From Gracilaria gracilis (taxonomy: Eukaryota; Rhodophyta; Florideophyceae; Gracilariales; Gracilariaceae), in NCBI GenBank assembly GCA_030374805.1, contig JARGSG010000099.1, forward strand, positions 124,001-188,000: a DNA stretch of 64,000 nt, in the 5' to 3' direction. The translations under genes were made by a program, and so were the position numbers. How positions within the stretch are numbered: the stretch's first letter is position 1; every line of letters starts with the position of its first letter. Positions 1 through 12,270 of the stretch are shown here, piece after piece. Below the pieces are notes generated by a model. That model was given only the letters and a program-made list of their open reading frames with translations, ran no database searches and was not told the origin of the DNA.

Positions 1-3000
1 CGTCCGGTAACTACTCCATTTGACTCAAATCACTTTCAACAGCGTCCATGAACATATCAGCAGGATCCGGTGTGAGATGTCCATACTGTGAAACCAGATA
101 GCAGTAAAGAAACAGAATATATTTTTCATGCACGTCATCCATTACGCTATTATCATAAATTTTAAATACGTTTCGGAGCATTATTGCGTTTTACTCTTTC
201 ACAAATGGTCTTTTGAGTTGCATGAATGCGCGACAAATGTGACAAGGGGCCCAAGCAAGACGGAGTCTCTCCAAGAGATTTCACCCATTCCATGAAACCA
301 CGTTAGCATAATTTGTCCTCCCAATATTACCGATCCATAGAACTGCCTCGCGATATCGAGTCGGAGGTTGTTAGCGACTTCGTTTTCGTTGTGGTTCGCC
401 ATGACATATACTTTTGGATAGGTTTCGGTTCGGTGGATGTGATGAGTGTTTGACTATCGATTCACTGATTCTTAGTGTCGTTCGTGTTCTTGTAGTGAAC
501 TAGATATTGCAGGCGACTGCGTCGAATTCGGTGGTCGAGAATCTTTTCAATGCGATTGTCTGGAACCGTGACGAGTTTCCCCGTTTTAGAGAAGTTACAT
601 CCTTGTGTTGATTTTCAGTACTCGTAGGTTGCACGAATGGTTTCAGCAATGATACATGGAAGGTGTGATGAATTCGTTCCAGCTTCTTAGATAATTGTAA
701 TTCATATGATCGACCTTCAGCTAAAACCTTACACACGGGGTATGACCCTATGTATTTTGGCGCCAGCTTCTTTGTACGTCCTTCTTTGAAATTCAAATTC
801 TTGGTAGAAAGCATATAACCCTATCACCAACTTTGAATATATGTTCCTTGCGGTTCATGTTGATATCGTCTACCATTTTTAGATTAGTTGCTTCAATGGA
901 GTCTTTTGCGACTTCCGTTGCATACTTAACATTATCAATGAATTTGGCCCTAGCATCGTTACTAATTTCGTTTCCATCATGATGAAGGAAATGCGAAATA
1001 GTAACTGGGTGATGACCATATTCTAGAGAAAAAAAGCTTCCTTTGTGGACCCATTGATGTAGTTATTATATGCAAATTCCAGACCAGGGAGGTATATATC
1101 CCAGTCTTTTTGCGTATAACTAATGAAACATCGTAGCATTTCTTCCAGAGTTCGGAAAGCACGTTCGGATTGTCCATCGGTTTGAGGATGAAATGCAGTA
1201 GAGAGGTTAAGTTTTACCTTTAATATTTGCATTAGTTCTTTCCAGAAATTCCCAGTAAATCTTGAATCTCTGTCAGATATGATTTTTCGCGGTATTCCGT
1301 GGTGCTTGTAGATTTCCTTATAGAAAACCTCTGCAGTGTCCTTTGCATTGACATTGCTCTTCATAGAGATAAAGTGAGTTCTCTTAGATAGTTTATCCAC
1401 AACCACTAGGATTGAGCACATTCCATCCTTGGTTTTTGGTAAATCAAATATGAAATCCATAGAGATTACTTCCCATTTCTTGCTAGATGGGGGAAATGGA
1501 CGAAAAATGGCTTCATTTTTTTATTAGTACTTTTGGCTTCTTGACATCTAGGACAACTTCGTACGAATTCTTTGATGTCCTTATTCATCCCAGGCCAAAA
1601 GGAATCTCTTTTCATTAGCGTTATCGTACGTTGGCTTCCTCGGTGGGCCCCTAACAATGATTGGTGATTATCAATGATGAGTTGTTTCTTAATATCCCCC
1701 TCCGGGATACATAGACGTTGTTCGAAATACAGTCTTTGGTTCTTCCAATGAAAAGGTTCCTGAACATTTGCGATAACTTCTTTAAAGAATTCGTCTTTCT
1801 TGTAACCTTCAGTAAGGTTCTTTAAAGTTTCATCTTTTATCTTAAATGTGGTTCTATTTAAAAGTTTTCTGATGATATCAGAAGAAACCTTTTCCTTTTC
1901 TCCGTGTTTGGGAGACAAAGCGTCCGCAACCTTATTGTCTTTTCCTTTTAGATATTTGATTTCATATTCAAACTCTTGCATAAACTCTACCCATCTTGCT
2001 TGTTTTCTGGAAAGTCTTTTTTGCGATTCCAAATACTTAGGAGGGTGATGATCAGTTAAGATGATAAACTTAGATCAATGTAGAGATGATCTTCCAAGTT
2101 TCAAGAGCATGAGCAATGGCTAATAATTCTCTTTCATGTGTCGGATAACCTTGTTCGGCACTTGATAATTTTATACAGGTATAAGCTACTGCTCTGCTTC
2201 CTGATTCATCTATTTGGGTAAAAACAGCGCCTATGCCTGTTTCAGAAGCGTTCGCTGTTACTTCATATGGTTTCATTGGATCAGCACATCTTAAGATTGG
2301 TGTGTTACTTAACGCAATTCTAAGATTGTTAAAAGCATTCTGCTGTTCTTCCTTCCATTGGAATGGAATACTCTTCTTCGTAAAGTCAGACAGTGGAGCA
2401 GCTGTTTTTGAGAAGTCTTTGACAACCCTTCTATAGTAATTGCATAATATAAGAAAGCTTTGAACTTCTGTTTTATTGGAAGATATTTCCCAATTACTGA
2501 TGGCTTCAGTCTTCTATGGACTAACTTTTATTCCTTCAGAAGTTATAATATGTCGCAAGTATTCAATAGAACTTTTCATGAACTCACACTTGGATAACTT
2601 CCCATAAAGTTCATTTTTCTTTAATATTTCAAACAATGTTCGCAGGTGTTTTAGAAGCTCTTCTTTCGTTTTACTATAAACGAGTATATTGTCTAAGTAA
2701 ACAAGTACGTATTCATCCAAATATTCTCTGAATAAGATGTTCATAAAGGTCTGAAAACATTCTGGGGCTCCAGTGAGTCCAAAGGGTGTCACTAGATATT
2801 CGAATTGTCCGTATCTTGTACGAAAAGCGGTTTTTCTCGGTCACCTTCTCTGACCTTTATTTGATTATATCCCGATCGTAAATCGAATGTAGAGAAGTAC
2901 TTTGCACCACCTACTTGGTCCCATACGTCATCAATTCTGGGTAGGGGTACTTGATTCTTAATTTTTTGTTTATTTAGTGCGCAGTAGTCAACGCGCATAC

Positions 3001-4871
3001 GAAGACTTCCGTCTTTTTTCTTGGTAAATAATACTGGGCTTCCCCATGGACTTATACTAGGCCTGATGAAGTCGTGAGCTAAGAGTTCATTTATCTGTTT
3101 TTTCATTTTACTTAGCTCTACTTTAGACAATTTGTAGATTGGTCCCATCTTAGGACTTGATCCTTCTTTCAGATCGATTCTCATTTCTACTTCTCGATCT
3201 GGTGGTAATCGTCTAGGTAACTCATTAAGAAAAACGTCTTGATACTCACTTAATAACTTTTTTAATTGGATATCCACTTCTTCACTTTGTTTTGTACTTT
3301 TGGGATCAACTTTGTCCCTATATGGTTTGATAATAATATGGTATACCATCTTCATTTTCTTTTTTACAAGTCTTACGAATTGCTTACTGGTAATTAAAGC
3401 GTAGGCCGGGATGATGAGCCATACCTACCAGTTGCTGCGTCCAGAGTAATGAGTTTTTCTCCAGCCTTGACGAGCATTTTGTTCAATTTCCAATCAATAA
3501 GTGGATTTATATCTGATAACCATGACTTGCCTAGGATTATGTCAAAAGAAATCATATCCACTATGAATGGTTTAATATCGAAACATAGCTGGCCAATTCT
3601 TAGAGAAAGTTCATTCGAACTGATGCCCATTGAGACAAGAGTTCCATCCCACAATTCAGCTCGTAGCTCAGACTTATTTATTTGCAGATTTAATTTTTCT
3701 GCAAACTCTTTAGAGATAACAATCTCTTCACAACCACTATCCACTAGGATATTGCATGCGCGTGGTACTTGAGTATCTAATTTTCCTTTAAACACCAACA
3801 TAGGTGATCTTTTAAATACTTTCTTCCGAAACGGGAGAAAAGTACATACTTTAATACTTTCTTTTTGGTTCTTGTATTTTATACTTTTTGTTTCTTTTTT
3901 GTTAGCTTTGCATTCATTTTCTATATTATATCGATGCGCTAACGGATTATTAGCTAGCGTTTTAATTACGTTTTTGGATTGTAAGCCCTATTGAAGCGAT
4001 TATTGTAATGGTTCTTGGCAAAACAACCTCTCTTCTTGCATATAAAGCATAATTTGTTATCCCAACAACGTTTCTTCTCGTCGGGACTTACATAACGTGC
4101 TCTTCTCATATTTATAGCTCCAATTTGCATAGGAGTCGGCCCATGATTGCTACTGGAATTGCTACTTCCTAAACGAGGACACCCCCAAGTATCGCTTCGG
4201 AATATATTGTCCAGCTTATCCGCAATTTTCATTGCGTCTTGTACATTAGATGGTTCAGCTCTTTCTTCCTGTACTCGGGTTCTCGTTTTAGGTCCTTGAC
4301 TGTAGTGAAACAATTGTTCTGCTTGAGTCATAGTAGGAATTTGTAGTAACCATCTTGTAAATTTTTGGTTATAGGATCGCACAGTACTAAATTTACCCAG
4401 TTGTTTTAAATAACATAATCTTCTTCTGGCAGTTAAATCTCTGTTAACTGGTTCGAAATACTGTATTAACTGGTTTTTAAATTCTTCAAAGGATTTAAGA
4501 TTGTTTCCTTCTATTGTGACTACCTCCCACCATTGTAAGGCGTCACCAGTCATATAGCTGACGGCATACTTTATTTTCTGCTCCTTAGTAGGCTCCTTAT
4601 TCAAACTTATGAATATGTTCTCAAGCCCCTTTATCCAACTGCGAGCATTTTTTCCAAAGAACTTTTCGGGTTTTCCAACTTTTAATGCTTGACTGGCTTG
4701 GTTACTGCCAACGAAATTAACAAAGGCATGATTAGCATTATTCAATTGGTTTTGTAATTGTGCAACTTGTTGCTGCAATTCTTGGACAGCTTGTATGCTT
4801 TGTTGGAATGAAGCTTGAGGAGGTTTTGACATTTTTAAAATTTAAATTCAAATTCAAATGGTACTGTTTAT

Positions 4872-5948
4872 TCAATGTTTGACTTTGAAGTAATTAATTA
4901 CTTTGCTAATTGTATCAATTGACTCTTTCGGAGCTCGATTGACACGAGTAATTGGGTCACCGTTGGGCAACGTGGCCACGCTTGCGTACTCGCAGTAAGC
5001 GCTTACACGGAGCTGATGTTCTTCTGTAAGAAGATGGTGGCAGTAAGCGAAGCAATCCTTACACCAAAGGTCGCACAAGTGGCAAGGAATCCTCAACTTG
5101 TACACGTTTTCCACGAGTACGAGGTGTCGAGGGGCGCCAAAGCCTGATTGGCTGACAAGAGACGAAATATGATTGGTTGAAGAGTTATGATCTGTCCACG
5201 ACACTCTGGGCGGCTTGTGACGGTGACAGTCACGGCAGAGATCACGCGTACGTGGCGTTACAGAGTCATGCGGCAACAATAAGCGTCCATTGGGCTGACA
5301 GTCGGCGCGATTCTTATTGACAGCCCTGAGTATCCTGTCCAGTCGGTTATTGGCAGGGTTACCTCCGTCTAGGTGACAGGTGGCCAGCGGGGTGTACCGG
5401 TCGTCGTAAGCTGGTAAATAATACCTTTGGTTACGGAGTAGCCTCGGTTGCCTGATAGGCCTCGGCAGCCGATAGAATGTTGGTTTGGTGATGCGTCCAC
5501 CTGTCAACGTGGACAACTTGTGCAAGAGCCTCCCGGCGTGTACAGGTGGTTGATCCCGATTGGTCGATGAAGACTGTAAGGAAATGGTATCAATTGCAGG
5601 GATTGGCTCTTCACTTGGCAAGGTTTGATTGTTGTCCACGTGTACAACTGGTGACTTCTTATTTGTTGACGGTTTGGACCTTAGTTTAGACTGATTCGGC
5701 AAAATCTGGGTTCTGCTTGGCACTTTCTTATTGGACTTTTTAGTGTCACTGTTAGCCACGTGGCCAGATGTGCCTTGCTGTTTGAAATGTTTAGCACTTG
5801 CTGCGCTGGCAACGTTGCCAGGTTTACTGGCAGCAGATGTCACTTTAAAATTCCTTAGTACTGTAAAGGCGATGCTACCAAATTGTAGCAATTTGATTCG
5901 CTTTTCAGAATGTTTTGGTTTTTGCTTACTATTTAAAGTTTTTTGCAA
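4872..5948 (-). other. 358-codon open stretch without ATG, between candidate LTR and gag
   Basis: An open frame with the same orientation as gag and ending just before it. Its start is a TTG and it contains no methionine codon at all, so it is unlikely to be a free-standing protein unless joined by splicing. The first third is rich in Lys and Ser. The last third holds a Cys/His cluster (CHLCDLWCKDCFAYCHH) with zinc-finger spacing. Either it is a leader that stayed open by chance or an extra domain of this retroelement. I recognise no family. Confidence 0.3.
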
Positions 5949-5949
5949 A

Positions 5950-6323
5950 GCTTAAGTTTTTCAATAAAATATAATTTATTCTTATTCTAAAGAACGCTTT
6001 CGTCGGGGGAGGCACTTCTGGGCTCTCCTTCCCGCTCTGCGCTTGGAACAAGAAGACGGGAGAGAGTGAAGCGCTCCGACAAGACAGTTTATATAAACTT
6101 TACTATATAGAAGTAAAAGCACTGTAGTTAGACAAATACTTCCACTAGCAAAGTCTAACAATAAAATATAGCAATGATTCCACCCATGCATTCCACGCAA
6201 ACGTTTACGGCTAAATTTCAACAACTCCGTTCAACAAAATTATCCACCAATAACTAAATTAATTTATTTGCAACTAACTCTTCTACAAATTTACAATAGT
6301 ACGCCCCGAAGGATTCTACAACA
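5950..6323 (-). repeat. Candidate 5' LTR of gypsy fossil A (unpaired)
   Basis: On the minus strand this stretch begins TGTTGTAGAATCC. It has a TATATAA box about two thirds of the way to the internal region, then a CT-rich segment and an AATAAA-type signal near its end. That is the layout of an LTR lying just before the leader of element A. No second copy is in the window, so the call rests on position and signals alone. Confidence 0.35.
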
Positions 6324-6543
6324 CGTAACACATGTAGAAAATAGATTGAATGCCGACCAATGAAATGAGAGATACCCAATTCAAACACGCCGTGATCCCC
6401 AAATAAATGTTACAGGTGGTCACTGTTATTAGTGTGGGCCACACTAATTCTGAATCCTTTATTCTCGGCCACCTCACATGAACTAATGTGACCCACACTA
6501 GTTTTGAAGCCACACTATTTATTGTACGGCGTAATTAGGGAAC
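6324..6543. repeat. Spacer with palindromic GTGTGGGCCACAC motif
   Basis: No gene. The sequence TTAGTGTGGGCCACACTAA lies at 6429-6447, and related CCCACACTAG and GCCACACTAT words follow near 6500-6525. The same palindrome recurs at 9142-9160 and 11010-11028, so this is probably a short nonautonomous element or stacked terminal repeats of pogo-like elements. Confidence 0.5.
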
Positions 6544-6859
6544 TTACGCAGAGCGACTTCATGAGTGCGTGAGTAAAACTTCCTATAGACGCTACCCAGT
6601 TTGCAACGTGTAACGAAGCCTATGTGAAGTCTCGTGATTCAGGATTGCGAAATCGGGCTCTTTAGTGAACCCACATAACAAACACCCTGACCTGAGATCT
6701 TGCGCTGTACCATTACTTTTTGCATTCCTCGCTCTCTTAAGCGAAATTCTCTACTATAAAAGAACAGACAAACCAAACTCTACAGCTCTCAACCGCCTCC
6801 CCGACCAAAGTAGCCAGATCCAGTGATCGTCTTGTACTAACCAACTGCTCGAGCGGCAG

Positions 6860-7610
6860 CCACAAACAAGCGGCGCAGGAAAAGTCGCGACGTCATCGTT
6901 TTACGAAGGAAAAAGATCTTGTTCTCGTCCGGGAAGTGGCCGCAGCTCGCGCACATGTAGCTCCAAATGGGGAAACTAGGGAGCGATTCAAAATTGCAGC
7001 GTCAAAGATTAACAGCACCAGAAAGCTGAAACACGCAGTCACCTGGAAATTAGTTCAGGACAGATACAAGCGACTACAAGATCGTTTTGACAGTAATGAC
7101 AAAGCGGAGGCGTTAATGAGCGGGCTTGGTGGTGAGGTAGGTGAGTTTGAGGAGCTGATGAGCGTAATGAAGGAAGCTCGCGATGATATGTTGAAGGCGA
7201 AAAGCGATAAGAAGAAGAAAACGGAAGAACTAGATCGCAAGAAGAAACGATCGGGAGCATTTATTAGGGAAAATGCGACAAAGAAGAAGGAATCCTTTCC
7301 TGTTTGCGACGTAGTCGCAATAGAAGGCGAGGAACGCACGCCAAAAAAGCCAAGCTTCAATCTTCAAGCAGCTTTTCTCTTGACGAGGAAGCATATAGTT
7401 TTACTGCGTCGTTGGAGCGTGGTGACAAGCTTTGAATGGATCTCCAAGAGGCACGGTTGCAGCTGGATCGTGAACGGTTCGAATCCGAAAGGAAAGAGCG
7501 CGGGTTGGATCGCGCGGAACCTCGTCGAGACTGGGAGGAGCTACAGCGGATTGAGTTGCAGAAGTTTCGCATGATGATGGACGTTATGCGTGGTTTTAGA
7601 GCAGAAGAGC
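6860..7610 (+). pseudogene. Myb/SANT-like protein of PIF/Harbinger
   Basis: This is the DNA-binding partner of the Harbinger nuclease. In the family it brings the nuclease to the terminal repeats and into the nucleus. The frame is open from about 6860 with no ATG visible; recognisable similarity starts near RHRFTKEKDLVLVREV at about 6890. Next come the SANT-like core (WKLVQDRYKRLQDRF) and the conserved SG..E...L stretch. A Lys/Glu-rich region and a coiled-coil tail (ARLQLDRERFESERKERG) follow in a second frame. A frameshift near 7360 and a TGA just before the 7436 ATG separate the two parts. Confidence 0.6.
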
Positions 7611-7807
7611 ATGGCCGAGAAGCACCTCGAGGGAGTAAAGACGAAAGACGGTGGAAAAGGATCCATGGATGCTGGCAAAGCCAGCGACGAAAGCTCCGCG
7701 GCTACGCCTCCACATTACTCGCTTTTTCCACGAGAGGTGAGGAACTCATGCAGTGTGGGAGGCGTGCATCCAAAGTAGGTGGATACTTGATTGCCGTAGA
7801 AGCAAGT

Positions 7808-8904
7808 TCAAATGTTCATGAGGAGGAGAGCGGCGAGATAAAGGGATCCCACCGAAGCTTGCAAAACGCGCAGCTTCCTCCGATTATCCATGGTACTCCA
7901 ATAAACCTTCACCTCTTTAAAGATCCATTCGACAGTTACGCGGCCGCCTGCCATTCCCTTGTTAAAGAACTTCTGATTCTCACTAAGCTGAGATCCTTGA
8001 AATGGGGTCTCGAGATAGTCGCGTCGGTTATAGCCCCTGTCACTATACACGCAGTACTGCCTTTCCTCCAACATTAGTGCTTGTTCAAGTTGCGCATCTA
8101 ACTGAGAACGTGTGTAAAAAGTCCAATCATGCCTCCTACCCTCAACTGGGCCATATGCGTGAAGGATGATGCCATCAGGGCAGACGATTGCTTGGTATTT
8201 TAGTGCATGAGCGCGTTTATGACCGTTGCAGACGACGTTCTGTAGACCATTATCGTTCGGTCTGGCTATCTTCAACACGGTTTTATCTATAAAACCAACG
8301 CAGTTATCCAAAGCATTGGTTTTTCATGGACAGCAGCTGCCCCTTCGATTGCTTTTTGCGCAAGATATGGGGCATATAGTGGGCCAGTCAGCAGGCTCTC
8401 GTAGTTGTCAAGGAAATAGTCGAGTACTTCCCAGAATAGCTCAGAAACGCTCATGTGCGAAGCATGTTTTCAAAACATGATTTCTTCATCAACCCAGCGA
8501 GAGAGCGTAGCCATGCGACTCATGATAATACATGTATCCAAGAGAGATGTAGACTGATGACGATTGCGTGCAGTTGTAAACACTGAAATAGGGCTCATCC
8601 AATTTTGTAGTTCTAGTATGTCTTGTCGTAGAAAACGAAAATGCGACAAACACATCTGATCATTCATGTTCTTGAAGACTTCCTCAAATGTAGTTGTGGC
8701 AATCAGATTTGAATGTATCAAACTCTGTTGGTAGTTGTTGTGGTTGGTTCTGTACTTCATGAAGGATATCAGAAGCGGCTCTGTTGTGTCTGTTGGATGT
8801 TGGACCCTTCTTTGTAGAAGGTATTGTAGAATCATGGTCCAATGAATCAACCGGAGTTGGTTTGCTCGCTTTGTTTGCTTCTTCGGAACCGCGAGCTGTT
8901 TCAC
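7808..8904 (-). pseudogene. PIF/Harbinger DDE nuclease (HARB1/DDE_Tnp_4-like)
   Basis: Catalyses excision and insertion in this transposon class. The N-terminal part (8904 to 8470) has the usual FEEVFKNM segment before the helical region. The catalytic part (8311 to 7808) shows the first Asp in GFIDKT, the GPVEGRRHDWTFY block with the second region, YSDRGYN, and the final Glu in VTVEWIFKEVK. The frame is interrupted by a TGA at 8470-8472 and by a frameshift near 8320. The family normally has DGT where this copy has DKT. Reading opposite to the Myb-like gene is normal for the family. Confidence 0.8.
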
Positions 8905-9141
8905 AGCTTCTGATCACTTTGAAGTTGAAAGTGATCAGAAACTATGGAACTACGCATCGCTTCAAACTTGAATTTAAACCATACTACTGATCTATATATC
9001 CGTTACGCAAGCTAGTGAAGTTTCTACTGAAGGGCTGAGCGTAATTTCAATTCTCCACAACACCGATCAAACTTCACGTGGCTAAGGCGTAGTGAATTTG
9101 ACGTGAACTTTTTGTGAAATCTGCTTTGCGTAATACGCGTA

Positions 9142-9160
9142 TTAGTGTGGGCCACACTAT
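9142..9160. repeat. Palindrome TTAGTGTGGGCCACACTA(T/A)
   Basis: Second copy of the palindrome seen at 6429-6447. It sits between the Harbinger element and the left end of the pogo-like element, 17 bp from that element's TA. Confidence 0.6.
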
Positions 9161-9176
9161 TTGGAGGTCACCCAAA

Positions 9177-10976
9177 TAGTGTGGCTTCTCATTAAATGCT
9201 ACGCAGTGCCTCTCACGATCGCGCCCTCGAAGTTCTCTCGATACTTGTTCACTATCGCTCGCAACTGCGGAAAGAGCTGTCGCTCCTCCCACTGCTTGTT
9301 GAGATTGAGCGCCATACCGCACCTGATCATGGCTTTTCTTTCATAGCTAAACCTATCAGCGTCTCGTTGAGTGCTCACCGCCCTTACCGACTCAACCGCC
9401 AACTTAAGAAAATGGCGCTTTCCAGGATTTGTGAGCTCTCCCGACGATCTTTTGCCGTCGGACCAACGCCCTTGCTCTAACAACTTCAGCTTAAAATCAT
9501 CCCATCGGTTTCTCCAGTACATCTTTAACTTTTGTTAAACAAAACTGTCCACAGGTCGCTCCACGTGCGTTGCATTACAGGGAAAGAACTTTATTTTTGT
9601 GTTCGATTCCGAGAACGCCTCCTTCACATCGTTGGTGAGGTCATGGCTGTTCACATTGTCAATATAGAGCACACGCTTTCGGCCGTTTGCCAACGGTGAA
9701 AGAACCCTCCTTTCCTTTACCGACCCCAAAAAATAATCGCTTGTCCATCCAGGCTTTTGGACCTTATGGTACGTCACACCGGGCCCATCATCCGAGAGCC
9801 CTCGGATGGGATACTTCTTTTTAAGGTTCTTAAATATCATTATTGGCGTTCCCAATCGAGCATTTAGACCACCGGAGATCAAGACCATCATCGCCATACC
9901 GTCATCACCCGAAACGCCATCTGCGTAGCGTACCGTCGTGTCTCCTACTAACGCCAGTGTCTTATGGTTGTCCACGTTTAGGCAGAAGTGGGTTTCATCT
10001 GCGTTAAATATATCGTCTTCCTGCAGTACATTGGAGCGGAAAGCACGGGCTAGCTGGCCGAGGTGGATTGCCACCTCTCTTTCAATATGTTCCTGTTTGG
10101 CTTGGGACACCATTAGTTTCCCGCATTGGGAACGGTTAACGATATGCGACTTTTCCATGAACGACTGTATCCAGCGCGGCGTGATTCGATCCTTGATCAA
10201 GACGCCACTGCTGGAGTCCACCATTGTGTTGTAGTAAGGCCCTTCGGTGTTGCCATTAATCAGTTTCAATGTTAGCAGACGAAGAAGTCTAGCATTGAAC
10301 TTTAGCCCGGCTTTCCGCATCCGTGTGAATTCGTCTAGCAGATCTTCTTGTAGCGCAGCAACCCAAGGTGTTACCTTAAGTCCTCTACCCGTCGACGCTT
10401 TACAATAGTGGCGCTGCATACCTCTTTTCGTATGCTTCACGAAAGGATAATGGTTCTGCTTTGAAGTTTTGTTGTGGCCTATGACCAATTGCTGTCTGTT
10501 CTTCCAATACCTACTGTCCCTCTGCAAATTCGCTTTGGTGCTTCCACAGAAAAGCTAACGAAAGTGGTGTATCGCTTGGGAACTGACATGTTTTGGACCA
10601 TGGCATGCAGCGTGGTCTATCATCCACTTGGCTATGCAGACTTTTTAGGTGTTGGTGAGCACGTTTTGTGCTCTCCGGCTTGGCTCTGGGGTAATCAAAG
10701 GATCTACGTCTGTGTTCGGGGTTGGTGGGGTATGCGTGAGGTCGTCCGGTGCATTGGGTAGGTTTGTGGGGGGCACAGATTGAGAGCTTTGATTGGCATG
10801 CATTCGAGCGAATGCCCTTAGTATCTGTGATGCGGTGAGATTCATCAGGGCGATCTCGAGTGCACCAAGAGGAGAACTGCTGGGCGAGGAATGCAAGAAC
10901 AATCTGTGTTGCTTAATGATAGTAAAAGGGTGCCCAAACGGTTTGAATCTGCGTCTGTGATCTCTTACCCACACTA
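9177..10976 (-). mobile_element. pogo-like (Tc1/mariner superfamily) DNA transposon
   Basis: The left end reads TA-GTGTGGCTTCTC and the right end, read inward, TA-GTGTGGGTAAGAG. That gives a short terminal inverted repeat flanked by TA, as expected for pogo-like elements. The interior is filled by a minus-strand DDE transposase gene. Size is 1.8 kb. The TIR core GTGTGG is the same word found in the nearby palindromes, which suggests that related short copies surround it. Confidence 0.6.
9199..10974 (-). pseudogene. pogo-like DDE transposase (DDE_1), broken
   Basis: The cut-and-paste transposase of the element. A Pro/Ser-rich leader (10974-10645) comes first, then a helix-turn-helix region, then the catalytic core. 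The core shows the first Asp in IFNADETHFCL (about 10,010), the second in LYIDNVNSHD (about 9,660) and the third in ERPVDSFV (about 9,545). After it comes the basic WRNRWDDFKLKL tail common in this group. In-frame stops at 10645-10647, near 10,560 and at 9535-9537 leave this copy dead; the frame is otherwise continuous, so decay is modest. Confidence 0.8.
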
Positions 10977-11009
10977 ATTCCGTTAGTCAATTTGAAGTCC
11001 GCACATATA

Positions 11010-11063
11010 TTAGTGTGGGCCACACTAAATAGCATGTCTACCCTATTTTTGAACCCACACTAA
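11010..11063. repeat. Short element with palindromic end, third copy
   Basis: Begins with TTAGTGTGGGCCACACTAA at 11010-11028 and ends with CCCACACTAA at 11054-11063. It can be read as a ~54-bp miniature with GTGTGG ends, right beside the pogo-like element. Confidence 0.4.
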
Positions 11064-11640
11064 TGACAGTGCTCATCTGTACCGTTCAAGCGCATTTGCG
11101 CTACGCGAATCGGAGCTCTCCATTCACCCTGCACTCCAAGAGAAACCTTGCCCCCGTCCCACATCCCCCACACCTAATCATTGCCTTCCAAGTACCTTTA
11201 CATTTTCTACATCAGTTTTTGGCGCGCAGTGAGCTCCGAGAACGCTAAGCCGTCTTTCATCCTCGCCGTCCTAGATCGCGAGATAATAACATCGTTATTG
11301 CTCAAACCCCGGCTTTGAAATCGGCCTTGGTTTAAAAGAATGACGTCAGCGTTGATTCAAGAAACTTTCTGTTGCAATAACAATGTAGTTACCAACATTT
11401 AATAATATTTCTACGTTGATTTCAAAAAATATGCATTTCCTTGCTTCAATACATCTCTTAAACGGACTTTGGTTGCAGCACACCATCTTTATTCTATAAT
11501 AAGCGCCAAATAAAAAACTTAAACCATATTTGTTATGCACAATTTCCATAAAACGTTTTAAAAAGACAGCTACGTTATAAGTGCATGGCTGCTGAATATA
11601 AAATCACGTGGAAGGATTTGCATTTTCGACTGAAACACTG
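11064..11640. other. Intergenic, no gene recognised
   Basis: Mixed composition. I see no convincing coding sequence, terminal repeat or RNA gene here. Confidence 0.5.
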
Positions 11641-12270
11641 ATCCAAGGCTTCACGAAATTGCAAGTCGGTTAAATGCAATGAAATTGACCAAAAAAATGT
11701 GAATCGCGTCGTGCTTTTGTCCCCGTCGAATTAATTTACCCGTAACATCACTGGATTTCTCCCTTTCATACACACGGTTATTATATCGATGAATATTTCT
11801 AAGAACCATTGGGGTTTTTAAGTTAAAAAACGATATGTTGGCACCACAGGAGTTGGGAAACCAATATTTCATTTCCAAACCGTATTGGTTGAAAAAGTCC
11901 AAAATCCATGATCGATAGGGTTTGTAGAGTTCTTGGGGGCAACACCTTGGGAGAACGTCTATATTCTATTCAATCGCATAAGAGCTTCATCTTAGACGTG
12001 AACTACGCCAAGCAATGGGATGGGTATAACTGTTTGTTTAATGTCATCTTTTTGGCCGCAGAATAGGCAGCTGACCGCTGTTTTGCTCCAAAAACAAGCT
12101 ACCTGAAACGTTGCCGAGCGGGTGTCTCGGAGTCGTACCGATGGATGGCAATTAGAAGACGAATTATTCATATTCTGATGACTTCGGAGTACTTCGAAGC
12201 CACGAATTTGACGGAGAAAACAGTACAAGAGTATCGAATACGCCACCGATCACCTATATATATTCCGTGT
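11640..12270 (+). mobile_element. Ulp1/C48-type cysteine protease relic, probably from a transposon (broken)
   Basis: Plus-strand remains of an Ulp1-like protease. Visible are the histidine block (NISKNHW, at about 11.79-11.81 kb) and the Gln/Cys block (QWDGYNC, at about 12.01-12.03 kb). In this family these hold the catalytic His and the oxyanion Gln plus catalytic Cys. Upstream, RLNAMKLTKK and NRVVLLSP resemble the segment that precedes the His block. Ulp1 domains of this kind are carried by several eukaryotic DNA transposons, for example some Mutator-like lineages. It is broken. Which element class it came from is not shown by the sequence. Confidence 0.55.

Larger units (their letters stand above)
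1..6323 (-). mobile_element. Ty3/gypsy LTR retrotransposon fossil A (broken, runs off left edge)
   Basis: A chromovirus-like Ty3/gypsy element read right to left. Parts seen: gag at about 4.0-4.8 kb, rich in Gln at its start and ending in a Cys/His zinc-knuckle-like cluster; aspartic protease at about 3.4-3.8 kb with a DSG active-site triad; reverse transcriptase at about 2.5-3.3 kb with a typical STFDLRSGYNQIKV stretch and a YLDN catalytic box; RNase H at about 2.1-2.4 kb; integrase at about 1.0-2.0 kb with an HHCC zinc finger and an HPQTDGQSERA motif; a chromodomain-like tail near 0.45-0.6 kb. The order PR-RT-RH-IN is that of Ty3/gypsy. A candidate 5' LTR lies at about 5.95-6.32 kb; its partner would be beyond position 1. 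The element is broken, with roughly half a dozen or more breaks, so it looks inactive and fairly old. Confidence 0.9.
6544..9133. mobile_element. PIF/Harbinger DNA transposon (broken)
   Basis: The two-gene layout is diagnostic of PIF/Harbinger: a Myb/SANT-like DNA-binding protein on the plus strand and a DDE nuclease (HARB1 type) on the minus strand, arranged convergently. Imperfect inverted ends of about 18 bp (TTACGCAGAGCGACTTCA at the left, TTACGCAAAGCAGATTTCA reading in from the right) suggest limits near 6544 and 9133. The usual 3-bp TWA target duplication is not clear, so the ends are approximate. Both genes carry stops or frameshifts, so this copy is dead. Confidence 0.6.

Noticed and set aside
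7476-7486. GGTTCGAATCC, a perfect tRNA B-box word
   Set aside because: It lies within the Harbinger Myb-like coding sequence and no tRNA cloverleaf or A box fits around it.
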